A DNA stretch of 64,000 bases from Ovis canadensis (taxonomy: Eukaryota; Chordata; Mammalia; Artiodactyla; Bovidae). The stretch covers positions 15,148,001 through 15,212,000 of the forward strand of contig NC_091262.1 in assembly GCF_042477335.2 (NCBI RefSeq), given 5' to 3'. The notes under the pieces are model-generated. The model was not told the DNA's origin. It searched no databases and saw only the letters and a program-made list of their open reading frames with translations. Within the stretch, counting starts at the first letter, position 1. Each line of letters begins with the position of its first letter. The position numbers and the translations under genes are program-made. Shown piece after piece: positions 19,828-31,800 of the stretch.

Positions 19828-22800
19828 CTGGAAAGAACATACAGAATACAGTCAGCTACTGCTGCCACGAAGCCTTTGAGCTTCTGAGACTCGAATGGTG
19901 CAGGAGCACAGCAAAGACAGTGTTTTCCGAGCCCATGTGGGACCTGAAGGCCACTGTCCCAGACACTTACCTGGGCAGCAGAGCAGCCACGGGCGCTAGC
20001 AGACAAATGGAGTAAAACACGGGGTCGCCCATTAGCGTCTGCATGGTCCAGTAGGGGTTGGAGGGAGGGTAGCACGTCGCGCAGGAAGCGTTGTAAATCA
20101 AAGCCACGGTGAAAAATAAAATGACACTGAAGCCACAAGCCGTCCAGTTGAGCCAGGTCTGAGGGGTAAAGAGAAAAACAGGGCTTCTGTTTCAATAGAA
20201 GTGCACTGGTCTTCCCAGAGCAGGTGCAGTGTTCTCAGAGGCACAGCGGGAACAGGGTGGGTTGGCGTGAACACAGGCTGGGCAATGGAAGCTAGGGGCC
20301 AGGGGAAGGAGGGTTAAGCAGAGCTGGGTGGAGGAGGCAGGAGCCCAGCGCTGCCCAGGACAGGCACGGGCTTGGGCTGGAGCTGCCCCCCACCCAGGCT
20401 TGGGTCCAAGTGGCCAGCCCGGGAACCCGGTTTGTTCTCATCACAGAGAGGCTGGCTTCACAAAACCCTGCTCAAGCTCACGGACTGGGCACATCAGTGA
20501 GGGCTCACAGACCAGCCCCCTTCTGGGTCAGTCCCACGGTTCTCACCCAGGTCTTAGTCTCGATGCCCAGGTGCAGGAGGAACGTGAACAGGGCGACGGC
20601 AGTGATGGGGGTGCCCCAGGTGAAGATGTCTGTGTCGGAGTCGTAGTAGGCCTGAAAGACAGCGGGGTCATCTGTCTGCGCGTCCCCGGATGAAGCTGGC
20701 GGGAAAGGCCTGGCCAGGGGCCAACTTACCAGGTAGGGAATGAAAAAGCACACGAGGCTCTGGAAGGCAGCATCGGCCATGTTCAGCCAGAACGTGCGAG
20801 GCCGATATTCCTGAAACACAAGAACAAGCAAAGGGATTATAGGGACGGCCTCATCTCTTCACACGGTTTTCCAGTCCCCCCTGGGGGCCGTGAAGGCACA
20901 AGCCGGGCACCCCAGGGACACTTGCTAACTCAGGCCTTGGAGAGGGAGGTCCCAGGGGCTGGGGCCTGGTGGAAAAACACTATGGAAAGGCTCCGCAAGG
21001 GCCCTTGAGGCTGAGTTGGTCACTGACAGCATCTGGGTCTGCAAGGCCCGTTATAACAGGAAAAAGAGGAAATGCATTCTAAAATCCCACGAGGCACTTC
21101 CCTAGCCAGGGACTACAGCATGAATTCTGGCAGCCTCTCCAACCTCAGTCCTTCTACTTTGTCAGGGCTTTGCTTCCCTCTGTTGGTGGACCTCCTCGAA
21201 TGTTTCTTAAAAATTAGTTATTTTCACAAATCACAGATGTCTCCTAATGTTAAAATCAATTAGCTGCATAGAAAAGACAAAAATGACTTTGAAATGGACA
21301 AGTCAAGTCTTCCTTGTCTGGGTGCCCACGTCTCTATCTGCCCCTGCTGAGTTCTGAGCTGCAAGAGCGAGCACTGGCCCAGAGGACGTTCAGAGCAGAC
21401 AAGACGAGCGTTTACCAAGCACTGAGGAAAGGCAGCCCCTTCCTGTTAGTCCCCAGAACAAACTCACCTAGGAGGTGAGACCTGGCTGAGTACAGGAGCG
21501 CCTCCAGGTGACGAGCAGAGACCCTCATCTACCCTTCCCTCAGTAGCCCCCGTCCCAGGCTGCCCATGGGAAGTCAGTAGTTCAGCTGTGTCGGACTCTT
21601 TGCCATCCCACAAACTGCATATTTCCGGGCTCCTCTGTCCAGGGAATTTTCCAGGCAAGAATACTGGAGAGGGTTGCCAGTTCCTACTCTAGGGGATCTT
21701 TTCCACCCAGGGATTGAACCCTTCTCTCCTGTGTTTCCTGCATTGGCAGGTGGATTCTTTACCACTGCACCACCTGGGAAGCCTGGTGGGAAGTCAGCGG
21801 TTCAGTAAATCAGTTATGAATTATTTATAGACCACTGTGGGAGATGCGGGGCTCTATTCCCTGGGCGCACGTATAATTCCAATCAGCCCAAGAGAAGCAC
21901 TGACGTGGCTTTCTTTACTGACCAGCAGGGACAGCTGGGAGTCAGCATGCCAGTCTACGCAGTATATTGATGGAAACATGTATTTACATGATCTGTTTGT
22001 GTTCACTTGGTTTTCCCAGGGTTTCCCTACGGGTTTATCTTCTCATTAATCCCTATTCAAAGGAAATCACATTTCTTTTGGGGATGTTTTAGAAAAATCC
22101 CTGTTCTTCCTACAGTCATCCCACATGTCCATGACTTGGATTCCAAATGGGCTTTCCTTGGGCTCCTGGAACCTCTTAGTGTAAAGACAGTTTTCACTTT
22201 GGTATACTTTCAAAAGAGCTTCCCAGCTGGCTCTAGTGGTAAAGAACCCGCCTGCCAGTGCAGGAGCCACAGAGCTGTGGGTTCGATCCTGGGTGAGGGA
22301 AGAGCCCCTGGAAGAGGGCATGGCAACCTACTCCAGTATTTTGCCTGGAGAATCCAGGGACAGAATCCTGTAGACCTTTGCAGGTTATATAGTCCATAAT
22401 GTTGCAAAGAGTCAGAAACGACTGTAGCAACTTAGCACACATACATGCATAGTTTCAAAAGTCTTTTCTTTCTCTCTTTTTTTAAGCTTTAGGTAAACTG
22501 ATATACAGAAACTACACACACTTTTAATGTAAACATTTTGATGAGTGTGGGCCCATACATACACCCCTGATACCATCACAACCAATCAACTTTTTCTACT
22601 TAAATCCACTGCAGTCAAGTAGACAGAATTCATTGTTTTCCTCCCACTGGTCAGAGTCTAGAGTTCTAACTCTTCCAGTGTCCTTTTTTTTGCGATTTTA
22701 TTTTTAAAATTTTCTTGGAGTATAGTTGTACAGTGTTGCACAATGCTGTGTTAGTTTCAGGCGTACAGCAAAGTAATTCTGTTTTACACACACACACACG

Positions 22801-25800
22801 CATCCTTCTTCAGATTCTTCACCCCATAGGTTATTACAAAATACCAAGTAGAATTCCCTGTGCTACCCAGTAGGCCCTTGCTGGTGATCTGTTTTATATG
22901 CAGTAGTGTGTGTACGTTAAGGTCTCAAGCTCCCAATTTACCCCTCCATGCCATATTTCTCCTTTGGTAACAAAAGTTTGTTTTCAAAACCAGTGAATCT
23001 GTTTTGTAAATAACTGCATTTGGGATTCCACATCTGAGCGATCTCATACGGTATCTTCCCTGCTCTGTCTGCCCAGGGTGTCCACGGAAAGGGCGGCGCG
23101 GGCCGGGGCTCACCTCCATGTTCTGGCCGCTCCGGTAGAGCTGCGGCTCGGCGAGCAGCACGTCGGCCGTCACGTCCTTGTCCAGCACCCCAGTCACGAG
23201 CTGGGGGAGTGACGAGAAGAGCAGGTTAAAGAAGATCAGGTACCACTGGTCAATCATGGCGGACGCGGAGAAGCCACAGTAGAACTGGAACCAGAACAGG
23301 AGGCCGACGAACATCTGTGGTCAAAAAGGGTGGGACGGTGGTTCCCAGCTGCCCGCGGAGCCCCGCCCCAGGGGCCAAGAGCTGCCCCGCGGGCCGCCGT
23401 CCCGCAGACTCCTGGCCCAGGCGGCCGAGAGCCTGGCGGAGTCTGGCTGGAAAGACTGAATCTGTGCATGGAGATTGTCTCCAGAGATGGCTCTCACTTT
23501 GGTCCCCGTCCCTCTCTCCCCTCCTGCATCCCTCTGGCATCCGAAGGGCAGCAACAGCAGCTGGGGATTCCCACCAACAGCCCTTGGAGGGATGCAGTCT
23601 TGTGGCCAAAGGGCTACAGATCATAAGAAAACAAAATAACGCTTTGGCGGGGTCTACGGGGGCTCACGTTAAGAGGGCCAGCTGGGTACATGACCCACTG
23701 CCAGGCTTCTTTCCTTGTGCTCCTCTGGGACCACACCCTGGATGCTGCCTTCCTCTCTTTAATGAGGAACAGTGTACAGTTACTGACTCTCGTGGAGGGG
23801 AGGACGCACACACAAGCAGGGTGGTAATCGTGACTTTGACTGAGCCCTGGCCTCCGCTGGGTACTCTGCTGTCCGGGTGAGCTACAGGCATTCCTGCTGG
23901 TCCCTATGGCTATCCCAAACAGGAAAGCGAGGTGCAGAGAGATGGAGGAATCTCCCATGCCCAGCGTGAGGACCTGGGTGAGCCTCTTCCCACTATTACT
24001 TGGTCACTGAACATCCTGATGCTATATGGGGGGTGGCGGGGTAGGACAGGGGCTGGCAGCTTAGTGACTACAAGGCATTCTGACACTTACCAGCTATGCA
24101 AGCTGGCACAGATAACTTAGCCACTCTGTGCCCCAGTGACCTTGTCAATGTCATGGGCACACCAGTGGCACTCAGCTGTGGGCTGCGGTGAGAATTCATG
24201 ACTAATACACTTTGAAGCACTCATAAGAGCTCCCTACATGCTGAGATGCTAAGGGTCATCTGTGGCTGTTACTGTCAGAACAGCTATTTCCTTCATCTGA
24301 GGCTCAAGCAAGGCCGGCGTGCTCACCCAATTTAGAGGAAAGGAAACTAAGGTCCAAGGGGTCAAATGATTGGACAGTGGTCACTGAATGAGTAACAAAC
24401 CAATCTTGATCAGCCACTCGGGGGTCTTGGCCTGGAGGAGCAACGGAGGAAGAAAATTCTCTGCTGAACACTGCAGACAGTGGCCTTGGGGTGGGTTCTG
24501 GAGCTGCTGCTGTGCACATTTCTGACTTTGAGGCAGTCACTTAACCTCTTTGAGGTAGAGCTCAGAGACATTTATTGACCTAAAAAATGGCTTGTTCCAA
24601 TGATCAGGAAAAAAAGACAGTCTACACTGGTAACACCTCTAGTGACCCAGATCGTCCAAACCTTGTTTCAGTCTTTGCCCTAATGCAGCTCTTCCCCTCC
24701 ACCCTGAAAATGGACAGACTTGGTTTCTTCACTAACTTTCTTCCCTTTTTCACACCCACACCTGCTTATGACTCTTCTGTCCTTTCAGGTGCAGCTTAGT
24801 GACTCATCAGTAAACAAGTGGAGTCAAAGAGGAGAAAAAGTACTTAGATAATTGAGATCTTTTTTTTCATGTACTACCCAAAGCCTTCTCAAACCACTGT
24901 TGCTATGGAAACTTTCCTTCTCTACTCCTTACTGGAAGGCAGGTGAACTTATTCTGAAAACAAATGAATTTCTCAAGTTGGAAGGCAGAGGGATCATTTC
25001 TGAACTTCTCAAGTAGATTAAGTGCCTGTTCACAGAGGCCTTGCATCTGACACAGAATCAAAGAGGCCCCTTCTCCTTCCTTGCCCCCTTCCCATGGACA
25101 CATTCGCTGCAGCAGACAGGAGGCACTGTCCATTCCGGTAGCCACTCTGGGTCTCTTCTGCAACTGAAATATTGAATGTCTCCCCCTCAGTCTGAGAAGT
25201 TTTTGTTAGGAATTACGAGAGCAGAGTTCAATTCCTATGTTCTGTTTTGTTTTCAGATAAAGAAAACAAAATCCAAAGGAGGCAAATAACTTGCTCCAGA
25301 TTGCACAGCCAATGACAGAGAAATGAGGCTGGGATTCCAGCCTGCCCAGACCCACTCACCTTTGCTCAAAGCACCACCTACCCCTTCGGGAGCTGGGAGC
25401 CTCTCGGTTTGCAACTCTGTGCGAGGAGGGGGTGGTGCTGGGGAGGCAATGCCAGGCAGTCAGTAGCATGGGGATCTGACGAGGTCAGGGACAGCACAGC
25501 ACAGCCCTGCATGGACTGAGTCCCAGGCAGAACCCAATCTGAATTAATTTCCAGGACCTAACCTATAAAATTAGACATGCTCTTGACTTTGGAGCTATGG
25601 ATCCAGCAGGGCAGATCTAAGGGACTACTCTCAAGAGTCAGCTACCTCAAGAGTTTACTTACTTTGTCTACTTGCCTCCTATCAGAGGCAAGAAGGACAA
25701 GCAGCAATCCAGCAAGTTCTCAGCAGAGTGTCTACACCTCACAAGAAGGGTAGGGTCCTGAGATGGCCATGTGGTCCATCCTGGAGGCTATTGCTGCCAC

Positions 25801-28800
25801 ACAGCTGTCTGCCAAGGACACAGTAGTGACGGAACTAAGAATTAAATATTAGGGCCAGCAGGAAATAGACTAGGGCCCTGAATCAGAGTCCCTGAAGAAA
25901 CAGAACTGTCCTGAGCCAAGCAGGTCTGCGCACAGCCTAACTGAAAGGTCAAGTACAGAATGAGCGGGCCCCAGGGGGGTCTACCTGCCAGCACAGAGGG
26001 TGGCAGCCCCTCCTACTGGCCCAGGGTGGGCGTGATTTTTGCCATTTATTTCTACTTCATTAAACCTGAGACCAAAGCTTCAACGTCATAATTGCTATAT
26101 CAAAGTCCATTTGTATCTGAATAAACAAACTGCTATGAAATCAGTTTTGTTTGTTTGTGAAGTCGCTCAGTCATGTCCGACTCCTTGCAACCCCGTGGAC
26201 TGTAACCTACCAGGCTTCTCTGTCCATGGGATTCTCCAGGCAAGAATACTGGAGTGGATTGCCATTTCCTTCTCCAGGGGATCTTCCCGACCCAGGGATC
26301 GAACCCGGGTCTCCCGCATTGGAGGCAGACGCTTTAACCTCTGAGCCATTTTTACCATTTCACTACCTCATTGACTGGTTCTGTAATCCTAGATTTATAA
26401 GCAAAAGTACTTTATTCATGTATTTATTGAGATGGTGCAGCGGGCTAGGTGTGTAGCAGAGCTGGAGAGGAGTGTCAGTGTTTAGTGTGGAGGTTTCCTG
26501 AATAGGAAACTATGGTAAAACGTGATGACGCCTGCGGTTGATGAATAAACACAGAAGCAACAATGCAGCCACAGGCCTATGTACACTCATGGCAGCCAGG
26601 GGATGAGGAAAGGCTTCTCAAAGACGGTGGGCAATCTCAACAGCCTGCTTATCAACAGGGTCACAGCCCAGCCGAGTCCTCTCATGCTGACCCAAGACTG
26701 CCAACCACACTTCCACTCATCAGATGAGCCCATGTGCTTTGAGAGAGCACCAATCAGAGCATCCTAGGAGACCACTCCTGAGAGAGACAGGGACAGAGCA
26801 GTAAAGGGCCTAGAAACTGGAGTCAGCTGGGCGGAGGCAGAAAGGAGCCTCGATCACCCACTGACTGAGGACTTCATGCAAACCCCAGGACCCCACGGTC
26901 ACTCTACCTATTATAAAGCTGCAAGTGGACTTCCTCCTTGGATCTACCTGTTTCCATGCTCAGAGTGGCAAGTAAGTTAAGATTTCTGAGACTGAGGGTG
27001 CAAGGGCAGACCAGCCTGGGAAAAATCCACAGAAGCCAAGTCGGGTAGAACCAACGGGAGGCTGTGGGATGGCCCACAGACCATGTTCAGTTAACAGTCC
27101 TGTGAATCTCACGGATTTCACATCAAAAATCCTTGACACTGGCATCAAATACATACTGTGTTTTTGTAGAAGAAGTACAGCACCATGTTGGCAAGCCGGG
27201 AATAGCACCAATGTCCATGAACGATCAAGAGCCTCTCGAGGTATCGGAACTTGGGCACCGCGAAGTCGCTGGCCATCACTGCCTTGAGAGGGAGAGAGCG
27301 CCAGTTGTTGGTGCTGCTTCACTGTGCCTGAGGTCCACCTTAACTCCCCCCAAACACAAGGCGCAACGGGGATGCAGAAATGTAGTCTGAACTGGCTGTT
27401 ACCACTGTCTCCAGGATGAACGCTTGCATTTAAGAAAAATCCAATATCGACCACACTCTAGTTTAGGGATACTGCTCTAGAGGACATATTTAAGATTTCA
27501 AATATATGTTACTGATGGATTTGTAAAGTTTTTCTTTTTCTTTCCCATGCTTTTTTATTTTACGCAAACTAAAAAAAAAAATATGGAGATGTATGAAGTT
27601 TCCCTGCTTTTTCCCACTCTCTGATGTTTTATTCATCTAAATCATATTAGGATCCCAACCCAAAGATGAACCAAAGCTGCCCCTTAGGTATGCCTCAGGG
27701 ACAGACAGACAGCTGTTCTGCGAGGTGTCCTCTGGGTCATTCTCCCCAAGAGCCACGGGTGATGAGCAAGGCCAGGCCCATGGATGCCCTGCCCGCCAAC
27801 CAGCCCAGTCTCAGGATGCCCACTGTAGGGCACTGGACACGGCCTGAAAGGACAGTGGGATGGATGGCAGGCTTCCTCTGCAGACAGGAAAGAGTCCGGG
27901 GGAGGAAGCTTGCCTTTACCTCACTGAGCACCACATTCTACACAATGAAACTAACTGGGCCAGACAGTGCCATCCTAATGACAACGTCTGTGTCCAAAAT
28001 AACTTGGAATACATCACTATTTGGGAATGAATTTCATTATTTTGGGGAAAAATCCATGAAAATGTCAAAGATACATTTTTGCTTATCTTTGAAGGTTGTT
28101 CCACACAAACATTTAAGTCTGCTTTTCAAATTTTACAGACTTCCCTTAAATATCACTCCGAAAAGAGCAGGTGATGATACCGTCCCATTTGTGAAATAGA
28201 GTAACATCATTACACGTGACAGAAAAGAATGAAGCCTGAGAATGTCTGCTTTCTGAACCCAAAAGTAAGGATCTGAAAGCAAACAGTATCTTTGCCCCCC
28301 TTCCTGTCAGTATGTGGGAGCCTTAAGGGTTTTGTGCATCTTTTCCTCCTTTGTTTATTCCACAATTCTTCCTCTCAAAAGTCATGTATTAAGACCCTCT
28401 GGTTTCCAGACACAGACTTGGAGACAGATACCGTCACATGTGGTCCCTGTGAAGGGCTGATGTTGAGTCAGAGCTAAGGAGAAGCCCCGGGGGTGTTTGG
28501 GAAGCAGCCCCGACCTTGAGAACCGCAGGTATGCCCCTCCTTCCAGGCCCTGCTGGCCTATCCTCCACCCTTCGGCCCAGCTTCCCGCCTCCACACCCTG
28601 AACATACCACTCGCTCCCCCAGTCACAGTGGCCTCCCCAGTGCTCCCAGCTGGGCAGGGCCTCCCACCACATCCTCAGCAGGGAAACTCGTGTCGCTCTT
28701 TCACAGCACTCACGACAACTCAGCTATGATCCCTGGTTTAAGTCAGAATACTTCTCTACCTTCCCTTTCTGATCTTTCTGAATATTCCATGAGACCCTGC

Positions 28801-31800
28801 ACGGTAGACACTGTGATCACCTGCAGCCCTGGCTCCCAGTCACCTCTTGACCCATGGGGTGCTCAACAAACATGGTCGGCCACATGACTCCTAAAAGACT
28901 GGGTGTCTCAGAGTGACAGAATCGCCTTGGTCTTTTCTGTTCCCCTGCCTGGGACACCCTTTCCACCCTGGCTGAGCTGGGGAGCTGCAACTACCATCAC
29001 TTTTCCTCAGACACTCAGCTTGGACTCCTCGGGTCCCTATAGCCACAGCGCCCACACAGTGTGTCTTCCAGGGAGCTCTGCACAACGTCCCCTTGCTTAC
29101 TGGACTAACAAGCAAACGCGGCCACATTCCCCTGGGGAACCTGAGCCCTCAGAACAGAAGGCAAAGTGTCGAGTCTTACCGTCACTTTACATAATGCACC
29201 CTCAATAAAGAAGTATAACTTCAAGTAAATCCGGAAGCATCCAGTGACACTCCATGCAGAAGTCATGTCCAATCAAAGCTGAGTCTCAGTAATGCCCCTA
29301 CAGTGAGGCTGATCCCCACACCTCCTTCATGGCTCACTGAATCCTCTGGCTCCTGCCCTGAGGCCCTGCACTGGATACAGCTCATGTCCTTCCTCACCAG
29401 CACGCTCAATCTTAGAGACCCTGATACAAAGTGGATTCACTGGCTGCATTTCTCTGCACGTGTGGTTTACAAGAACTGCCCTGGGTAAGGTTTCATTCTA
29501 GGAGATGAGTGCAAAGGAGGCCATGCTGAAAAAATCAGATGGAATTAACTATTTTTCTCATTCATTCAACAGACATTTTTGAGCTCCCCCATGTGATGTC
29601 AGAGAGAAGGCAATGGCAACCCACTCCAGTAGGCTGCAGTCCATGGGGTCGCTAGGAGTTGGACACAACTAAGCGACTTCACTTTCACTTTTCACTTTCA
29701 TGCATTGGAGAAGGAAATGGCAAGCTACTCCAGTGTTCTTGCCTGGAGAATCCCAGGGATGGAGGAGCCTGGTGGGCTGCCGTCTATGGGGTCGCACAGA
29801 GTTGGACATGACTGAAGCGACTTAGCAGCAGCAGCAGCATGTGATGTCACTGGGAGGAGGGGCAAGGATGAGTCCCAGCTGGGTTCCATTTTCCATTTTA
29901 TGGAGGAAGAAAACATGTATAGTAACATAACCCAGGTCAGACGAGGCGCAGGAGAGTTATGTGCTGAGGATGAGCCCGGGATGGAGCGACTGTGCTTCTG
30001 GCTCAGGACTTTCCATCAAACTGTGATTTCAGTGTCAAGTGAGAAAATCAATGAACCTCCACAAGCATGACACACATGCGTGCTCTAAAGCTAGTTACAC
30101 GGTGAACACACCACTGAACAACCGATGACCAAAGAGTGAGCCACATCTTGATTTCTAAAAGAGGACAACTGGATAGACTGTTCCCAAAAGTCTCCATCAA
30201 GTTAAAAATACTGATTCAAACTTAATCAAATGTAGAACTGCTACATCCCAAAAAAGTACATTTGTAATGAACCATTTATTCATCATCTGGGTCATGTGCG
30301 GAGAACCAACACAGTGGCAAGTGAAAAACACAGATGAATTTCCACACGAGTGAGGACGGCTTTCCTCCATCTTCATGGTGACACCAAGACAGAACAGTCC
30401 TATAGCAAAGCCCACGGTATCACTGATGTTCAGGAGCAATAAAAAATGCCTTGCAGAGACAACCCACTCCAGGCCACCTTTCCACAGAAACAGACTTAAC
30501 GGCACATTCACTGCACAGCTTCACTAACACAAAGAGCCGCCTGCCACCTGGTCTACTGCCGGCTTAGCAGCAGGTAAGCACCAGCTGTATCAAGATCCAA
30601 GCCTTCAGCTCTGCAGGACGGCTCAGAGGGAGCCCAGCGTGGCTCACAGTGGGAGCCCTTTGGTTGCCCAGGACAGCCCCCTGTCCTTACCTGCATGCCC
30701 TCCTGGCCTGAGATTCCCACGCCCACGTCTGCTACCTGGATCATGCTGACGTCATTGGCTCCATCTCCTAGAACAGCACAGGCAGGGAGAATCATGAGCT
30801 GAGATGTACATGATTAAACAGGCTTGATGGATCTTCCCAAGACTGTGGTGTGAGCTGGGAACTGTGGAGAGGCCTAGGGAGGAGTGAGGAAGAGGCAGTG
30901 CAGCCCCTGCCCCAGGGGAGCCGGGTTATGCAGTCAGAACAAACCTGGTGGGAGGCTTGGACCCACCAGCCAAACCAGGAAGAATCTGAGAAAGCAGCGG
31001 CCAGCACCCCTTTCCAGTAAGGACACATTCCAAGCTACTGGCTCAGACACCAGTAGAGCCCTTCACAGAGCACCTAGCACAGAACAGGATCACCGCCTTC
31101 ACTGTTACTCCTGACCCTCTAGGCTTTGTCACACGGCAGTCAAGGCTACTTCCATTCATACTCCTGTGGGTGGTTTTCTAAACTGAACAAAGGTTGAATT
31201 CTGCCCAGCAAACTGTGGAACTCTGCACACTCAAGTCTGGCTAGCTTGTTAGTTACTGTGCCCACCCTTGGGCTCTCTAAGCATGTAATTAAGGAGACCA
31301 TCTATGTATTTAGTCAAATTGCTGATAGAAAGTGTGTAGAAGCCGAGGGTCAGAGCTCTCAACATCTTTGGGGAAAGACAACCGGTGACTTAAAAGTCAT
31401 TATCATTCAGTGAGAGTGACTGTTCTTGGAACAGGGCGGCAGAAGGGCCCACATCACAGAATACCTCCCCCATTTCAAACATGTAAGAAGTATAGGTATA
31501 TAAAGTCAGAGTGACTTGGATGGATTTCTTTCCTCTGTGATTCCCCTGTTCTTTACTGCAGAGGGCCCAATCTGGAGAATAAGTCAGTATTTGTCCAACT
31601 GAAATTCTGTGAAGCAATAACCTCTACAGCTCTTCCCAGAATGTCCCATTCAAAATGAGATGTGTGGGCAATGATGCTCTCGGGGTTATTAACTGCTGGA
31701 TGCCCAGGTGTAGGTCACATTCATGCCTTAACTCATAGAAAGAAATGAGCTAAAAGTTGATGGGTCTTTACCTTTCCTTTCCTTTTGAGATTCTTTTTTG

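Larger units (their letters stand above)
20811..23113 (-). other. ATP10A: ATP10A intron J-K
   Basis: 2,303 bp with a GT donor (GAG|GTGAGCCC) and an AG acceptor. It holds a Bov-tA at 21566-21781, a Bov-tA at 22219-22440 and an L1 fragment at 22686-22960. The remainder (20820-21560) is unique and unremarkable. Confidence 0.85.
23315..27156 (-). other. ATP10A: ATP10A intron I-J
   Basis: 3,842 bp. Old MIR-like SINE remnants are seen at about 24070-24300 (cttaccagctatgcaagctg, ccactctgtgccccagt), 24500-24570 and 25235-25400. A Bov-tA lies at 26153-26348. The GC-rich start (23315-23620) carries overlapping frames on both strands that look like base-composition artefacts. Confidence 0.75.

Noticed and set aside
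19107..19887. Plus-strand open frames of 173 and 221 codons opposite the last ATP10A exon
   Set aside because: Shadows of a GC-rich coding exon. They lack conserved motifs, while the minus strand has family-wide homology.
23250..23880. Overlapping open frames on both strands next to exon J
   Set aside because: Produced by high GC content around exon J; the frames cross a confirmed splice site.
27666..28199. 177-codon plus-strand open frame in an ATP10A intron
   Set aside because: No recognisable domain, no splice context and no promoter-like features. Consistent with chance in a unique intron.
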